In this document: positions 7,101-9,429 of the stretch, one piece after another
How the letters are laid out: each line of letters opens with the position of its first letter
How positions within the stretch are numbered: position 1 is the first letter of the stretch
Assembly (NCBI GenBank): GCA_031266315.1
Contig: JAISBG010000248.1
Location: forward strand, 1-9,429
DNA from: Planctomycetaceae bacterium
GTDB taxonomy: Bacteria; Planctomycetota; Planctomycetia; Pirellulales; Thermoguttaceae
DNA length: 9,429 nucleotides
Direction: 5' to 3'
Translations under genes and position numbers: made by a program
Notes under the pieces: model-generated
The model's database searches: none
Seen by the model: only the letters and a program-made list of their open reading frames with translations
Told to the model about the DNA's origin: nothing

Positions 7101-8012
7101 TTTATGGAAATAATTTGTCTTATCTTGTTACGTCGTCCGGCGTTTATTGTCCCGTTAATCAATTTCTATTTTATTTGTATTTTTATTCCGTCAACAGTGA
7201 TGATTGCTGTTGCTGTGTGGACATTACGGTTACGTCTTTTGGAAAATCAACAGGAACGCAATGTTTTCTTGTTGTTTGGTGTTTTGGGAGTTGGTCTGTT
7301 ATGGGCGGCGTTGTCGGTTGAATGTTTCACTTATTTCAATATTCGTACTGATTTACCGAATTATCAATTCCTCGCAACCGCATCGCTCACAGTATTCTGG
7401 ACAATACTGGCAATAACCGGAGCAATCATTTCCAAAATTTTCCAATCGAAATTATTCCGTATTTTGTCGGTTAGTTTAGTTTTATTAACATTACTAAAAG
7501 TGTTGTCGAAAGAACTTTGGACTCGACCGGATTATTTGACACCGTTTTTGAATCCTTATGCTTTTTCGTTCTGTTTATTAGCGTTGGCATTGATTTTTAT
7601 TGGTGTCTATTTGATTCCGGCACTTGATGAAAAAGATATTATTGAGCGTAACATTTATCATGTTATTGTGTTTGGGGGAGTTGTGTTTCTTTGGCTGGTG
7701 TTGTCGCTGGAATGTTTCAAGGCGGTTCGGTTGCTTCAGGGAGCGGGAAGTGAAGCGTGGAAAGCACAAATGAGTTTGTCCATTCTTTGGTCGGTTTTTG
7801 CCGGTGTGTTGATTTTTATTGGTTTCGTTTGGCGTTCGTCGGTGTTACGTTGGATGGCAATTTTATTGTTTGCCGTTACGTTAACAAAAATATTATTTGT
7901 TGACATGGCGGGAGTTCACGAGATTTACCGTTTTGGCGCGGTATTTGTGCTGGCAATTTTCTTGTCGCTTGCGGCGTGGGCTTACCAACGGTTCAAGCCG
8001 GAATCAAAATAG
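4188..8012 (+). CDS. DUF2339 (COG5373-like) large polytopic membrane protein with five C-terminal membrane repeats
   Basis: This 1274-residue protein has one N-terminal membrane helix (residues about 2-26), a short charged coiled-coil-like segment (SSRIRELEEQKERLELMLQ, about 28-46) and a hydrophilic Pro/Thr-rich linker to about residue 190. The DUF2339 core then begins at Trp194 (VELWIGRKLLGWVAVLGF, AVQSGWVGPELKV, MLSSAGIIILFQAGYASFAF, LLGIISILGGLAVPILLST). The rest is almost entirely membrane helices, 30-35 in all by eye. From about residue 640 a module of roughly 130 residues and four helices recurs five times. Each copy is marked by LSIELLQYF, LSVECYQFF, LSIECFVYF, LSVECFTYF or LSLECFKAV, with the conserved Glu at 644, 772, 912, 1045 and 1175. 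Each continues with an (S/T/P)-(I/V)-(L/F)-W helix and a (V/L)-(L/F)-R...LVxFxxTLxKI helix. Charged loops containing ERD or ERN separate copies. The last module ends KILFVDMAGVHEIYRF...YQRF, the usual C-terminus of the family. Members are predicted inner-membrane proteins of unknown function; transport or envelope roles are guesses. The gene appears monocistronic, isolated by repeat-bearing spacers on both sides. Confidence 0.9.
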   Translation: MVYFLIGICIVGLFFMGPIAFMWCCSLSSRIRELEEQKERLELMLQRQLMPAVKKTVVPNRTEPETVKDIGATEIVETTGATEDILTAIQTAKEQIVKQQLPPVSDPAIISDPALRTATQWAQAIPLNTVAKNEAPPDWSIPKQKHVPTTPADSESTSSVTTPLSVPPDKKPQTDEEWEQINPATLTKEDNIVWQSVELWIGRKLLGWVAVLGFIVSAALLIRHAVQSGWVGPELKVCGIAVFGVAFLGAGKYFWNNGWQRFSTMLSSAGIIILFQAGYASFAFYKLISVSTASVVMPFIILGSFLLSWHYTSKLLGIISILGGLAVPILLSTNTDRYTELFTYLIILNIGTVILVNLLQRAPIGFLAFFGTQIEFWMWYSDYYYPIHSIPPEKLAAVLIFHGMFYFVYLADTTIAAMIPRVHALPTWDDAMRAILSPIILFGTIWQLLRNDLTFGSWLGVTAFIGADWYGLLAVLYSRHLAGIWNTNINIEQKLSAYYWKAAPAAATVIALGFVAIGIPLHFDAAWIALGWVTVFAGLWYFGHRQDNKTFRVMALVFATLGVFRLLYDIFEPATSNQSVSILTRLPVLSFFDLPSFVAISIAIFITVPVHRLLAAGNKQSQLPFNFGIGLISYGFMVLFLSIELLQYFTLRPELYILHNHWATLLLTVLWILCALLLFETGVVFRSLALRNTALFAFLVVIIKMLLDFDDARGHFSEPIWNPFCPVIIFSSLVLIGVAVQERRSKRLTNENITGILGVAGIFLLLGVLSVECYQFFLQNPTLLPTPLETWSDTATRTIASGTLSILWTCYALILFMLGISFQEKVLRVCGLIVFFATLVKIACIELVQRPDYNIAFVNPYFMTMLVPVLTVMSIGIWTARIKPLEDKTERDAFLFAGLSSVMLFWLFLSIECFVYFHKNPFSVDPTTSVFIATASLPVLWTLFGGMLIVIGTAGQSVWLRGFGLLVFAVTFMEIICLILLRRPAFIVPLINFYFICIFIPSTVMIAVAVWTLRLRLLENQQERNVFLLFGVLGVGLLWAALSVECFTYFNIRTDLPNYQFLATASLTVFWTILAITGAIISKIFQSKLFRILSVSLVLLTLLKVLSKELWTRPDYLTPFLNPYAFSFCLLALALIFIGVYLIPALDEKDIIERNIYHVIVFGGVVFLWLVLSLECFKAVRLLQGAGSEAWKAQMSLSILWSVFAGVLIFIGFVWRSSVLRWMAILLFAVTLTKILFVDMAGVHEIYRFGAVFVLAIFLSLAAWAYQRFKPESK

Positions 8013-8111
8013 TAACAGCAATTAAAACAAACCGAAATTAAAAACAACTGATTCTACCGTATTAGGTGTCCAAGCATTTTGATACGTCGTCGGTAGGGTT
8101 GGAATATTGAT

Positions 8112-8126
8112 CACCCCGCAGGGGTG
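8112..8126. repeat. GC-rich hairpin 1 upstream of mtaB
   Basis: CACCCC (8112-8117) and GGGGTG (8121-8126) form a 6-bp stem with the three-base loop GCA. Flanking ATC/GAT bases could extend it past a two-base bulge. It has no T-tract. With the next hairpin it looks like a compound REP-like intergenic element. Confidence 0.6.
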
Positions 8127-8138
8127 TGATGTGCATAA

Positions 8139-8167
8139 CCGGCGGTGGAGCGAAGCGCAACCGCCGG
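8139..8167. repeat. GC-rich hairpin 2 abutting the mtaB RBS
   Basis: CCGGCGGT (8139-8146) and ACCGCCGG (8160-8167) form a perfect 8-bp stem. The 13-base loop contains a possible GCG/CGC mini-stem (8150-8152 with 8156-8158). The stem ends seven bases before the AGGAG of mtaB. It contrasts with the AT-rich sequence around it and may be a dispersed repeat that now forms part of the mtaB leader. Confidence 0.65.
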
Positions 8168-8173
8168 AGATAC

Positions 8174-8181
8174 AGGAGAGG
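8174..8181 (+). promoter_or_regulatory. Ribosome binding site deciding the TTG start of mtaB
   Basis: AGGAGAGG at 8174-8181 is five bases before TTG 8187. The MtaB reading frame has no ATG until codon 30, after the first cluster cysteine, and homology begins at the second codon (FFRLFTLGCKVNQYETE), so TTG is the supported start. Confidence 0.7.
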
Positions 8182-8186
8182 AACCT

Positions 8187-9429
8187 TTGTTTTTTCGTCT
8201 TTTTACACTTGGTTGTAAGGTTAATCAGTACGAAACGGAATATATTCGTACCGGTTTATTGCGGCTTGGTTACATGGAATCTGTTGCGGGTCATACGGCG
8301 GATATTGTTGTGATCAATACGTGTACGGTTACAGCGGAAAGTGAAATGAAAGGGCGGAAAGCAATTCGGAAACTTATCCGCGAAAACCCCGGTGCGGAAG
8401 TTGTTGTCATGGGATGTTCGGCAACTCATAACCCGAAACCGCTTCTGAATATTAACGGCGTTTCAAAAATTATTTCAGATAAACAGGAAATTCCTGATTT
8501 TTTAAGGAGTCTTGGTCTGACGGAATTACCAAACGGAATTCAAGTTTTTGGTGAACGGCATCGGGCTTATGTTAAAGTTCAAGACGGTTGTCAGGTTGGT
8601 TGTTCGTATTGTATCATTCCCAAAGTACGCCCGATATTGCGAAGCCGCCCCGAAAACGAGGTTCTTGAAGAAATCAAAACTCTTACACAAAACGGTTATC
8701 GTGAAATTATTTTAACAGGAATTCATCTTGGACATTACGGAATTGATTTTGCAAACGGTTACGGAAATCTGGCAACGTTGGTTCGGCGTATTGTTGAAAT
8801 GGAAGAACCTTTTAGGCTTCGGTTGTCGAGTCTTGAAGCGGTGGAAGTTTCTGAAGAACTGATTGATCTGATGCTTCAAAATCCGCAACGAATTTGTCCG
8901 CATCTTCACCTTTCCATGCAAAGCGGTAGTGATGAAGTGTTACGCCGAATGCGTCGGCGTTGGCTTTCTGAACCGTTTATCCGGCGTTGCGAGGAAATCA
9001 CCGCTCGTTTTGACCGTCTCGCTTTGACAACAGATGTGATTGTCGGTTTTCCCAGTGAAACGGAGGAACAGTTTGAAGAAACCTGCCGGATTATTGAACG
9101 GCTTCGGTTTTCAAAAATTCACATTTTTCGTTTCAGTCCGCGCAAAGGAACGGAAGCCGCAACATTTTCCGATCCGGTTCCGCCGCCGGTTCAACGTATT
9201 CGGGCGGCGCGGCTTGCGGAGATTGCCCAACGGTTGCGAACCGATTACGCGGCATCATTGGTTGGAACAACTCTTTCCGTCTTATCCGAAACAATTCACG
9301 GTGGAACTGCTGACCGATATTTGAATGTTCAGTTTCAAAAAACAATTGACTCGAAAATGCTCGGACAAATTAAAGATGTCCGAATCACCCGCGCTCTCGG
9401 TGAAACACTTTTTGGTAACTCAGACAACG
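8187..9429 (+). CDS. mtaB: tRNA N6-threonylcarbamoyladenosine(37) methylthiotransferase MtaB (3' end outside window)
   Basis: This radical-SAM enzyme adds a methylthio group to t6A at position 37 of certain tRNAs (ms2t6A), which supports accurate decoding. The N-terminal methylthiotransferase domain has LGCKVNQYETE with Cys10, NTCTVTAESEMKGRK with Cys46 and MGCSA with Cys77, the three ligands of the auxiliary [4Fe-4S] cluster. The radical SAM domain follows with DGCQVGCSYCIIP, a CX3CX2C motif at Cys135, Cys139 and Cys142. LTGIHLGHYG, LRLSSLEA, HLHLSMQSGSDEVLRRMRR and TTDVIVGFPSETEEQF are all typical of the family. Residues about 365-414 fit the beginning of a TRAM RNA-binding domain. The LGCKVNQYE form and overall similarity favour MtaB over MiaB or RimO. 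The frame is open for 414 codons to the window edge with no stop, and the family is about 430-450 residues, so only a short C-terminal piece is missing. Initiation is at TTG after a strong RBS. It lies 174 bp after the DUF2339 gene, with two hairpins between. Confidence 0.93.
   Translation, partial: MFFRLFTLGCKVNQYETEYIRTGLLRLGYMESVAGHTADIVVINTCTVTAESEMKGRKAIRKLIRENPGAEVVVMGCSATHNPKPLLNINGVSKIISDKQEIPDFLRSLGLTELPNGIQVFGERHRAYVKVQDGCQVGCSYCIIPKVRPILRSRPENEVLEEIKTLTQNGYREIILTGIHLGHYGIDFANGYGNLATLVRRIVEMEEPFRLRLSSLEAVEVSEELIDLMLQNPQRICPHLHLSMQSGSDEVLRRMRRRWLSEPFIRRCEEITARFDRLALTTDVIVGFPSETEEQFEETCRIIERLRFSKIHIFRFSPRKGTEAATFSDPVPPPVQRIRAARLAEIAQRLRTDYAASLVGTTLSVLSETIHGGTADRYLNVQFQKTIDSKMLGQIKDVRITRALGETLFGNSDN

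Noticed and set aside
8079..8107. Promoter for mtaB (TTGATA with a downstream AT-rich -10)
   Set aside because: At the right 17-bp spacing the -10 hexamer is GAATAT, which is a poor match.
8107..8313. 68-residue + strand frame across the hairpins into mtaB
   Set aside because: It overlaps the mtaB start in another frame, has no RBS, and encodes the palindromic repeat rather than a plausible protein.

Overview
The window looks like chromosomal DNA of an uncultured, moderately AT-rich member of the Planctomycetota. The main evidence is the first complete gene: a DUF1559 'prepilin-like' protein with an H-X9-DG-type C-terminus, followed directly by a small lipoprotein. That pairing is strongly expanded in this phylum. 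No gene is a species-level marker, so the placement is an inference. All recognisable genes lie on the + strand.

Layout: (1) 1-74, a C/G-homopolymer-rich edge that may hold the last codons of an upstream gene. (2) 78-1240, the DUF1559 pseudopilin-like gene, whose RBS/ATG and whose prepilin motif are in different frames (apparent one-base loss near position 137). (3) 1275-1793, a lipoprotein with a probable transthyretin/CNA-B-like beta fold. (4) 1794-2181, an intergenic region with a 135-bp element bounded by 23/24-bp inverted repeats, then a candidate promoter. (5) 2182-3597, asparaginyl-tRNA synthetase (asnS). (6) 3598-4187, a 590-bp gene-free region with two large nested palindromes. (7) 4188-8012, a 1274-residue DUF2339 multi-spanning membrane protein with five copies of a ~130-residue membrane module at its C-terminus. 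(8) 8013-8186, a spacer with two GC-rich hairpins directly before an RBS. (9) 8187 to the window end, a nearly complete MtaB-type tRNA methylthiotransferase starting at TTG.

The genes do not form one pathway. asnS and mtaB are both translation/tRNA housekeeping functions but are separated by the DUF2339 gene and long repeat-bearing spacers, so a shared operon is unlikely. Only the DUF1559 gene and lipoprotein gene look co-transcribed (34-bp gap with a strong RBS). I see no defence system, mobile-element ORF, CRISPR array or RNA gene. The least explained sequence is the intergenic palindromic DNA: four distinct structured elements in about 1.15 kb of non-coding sequence, which look like dispersed, non-autonomous repeats of the host genome. 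I cannot point to a new protein system here. The structured elements and the repeat architecture of the DUF2339 protein are the best leads.
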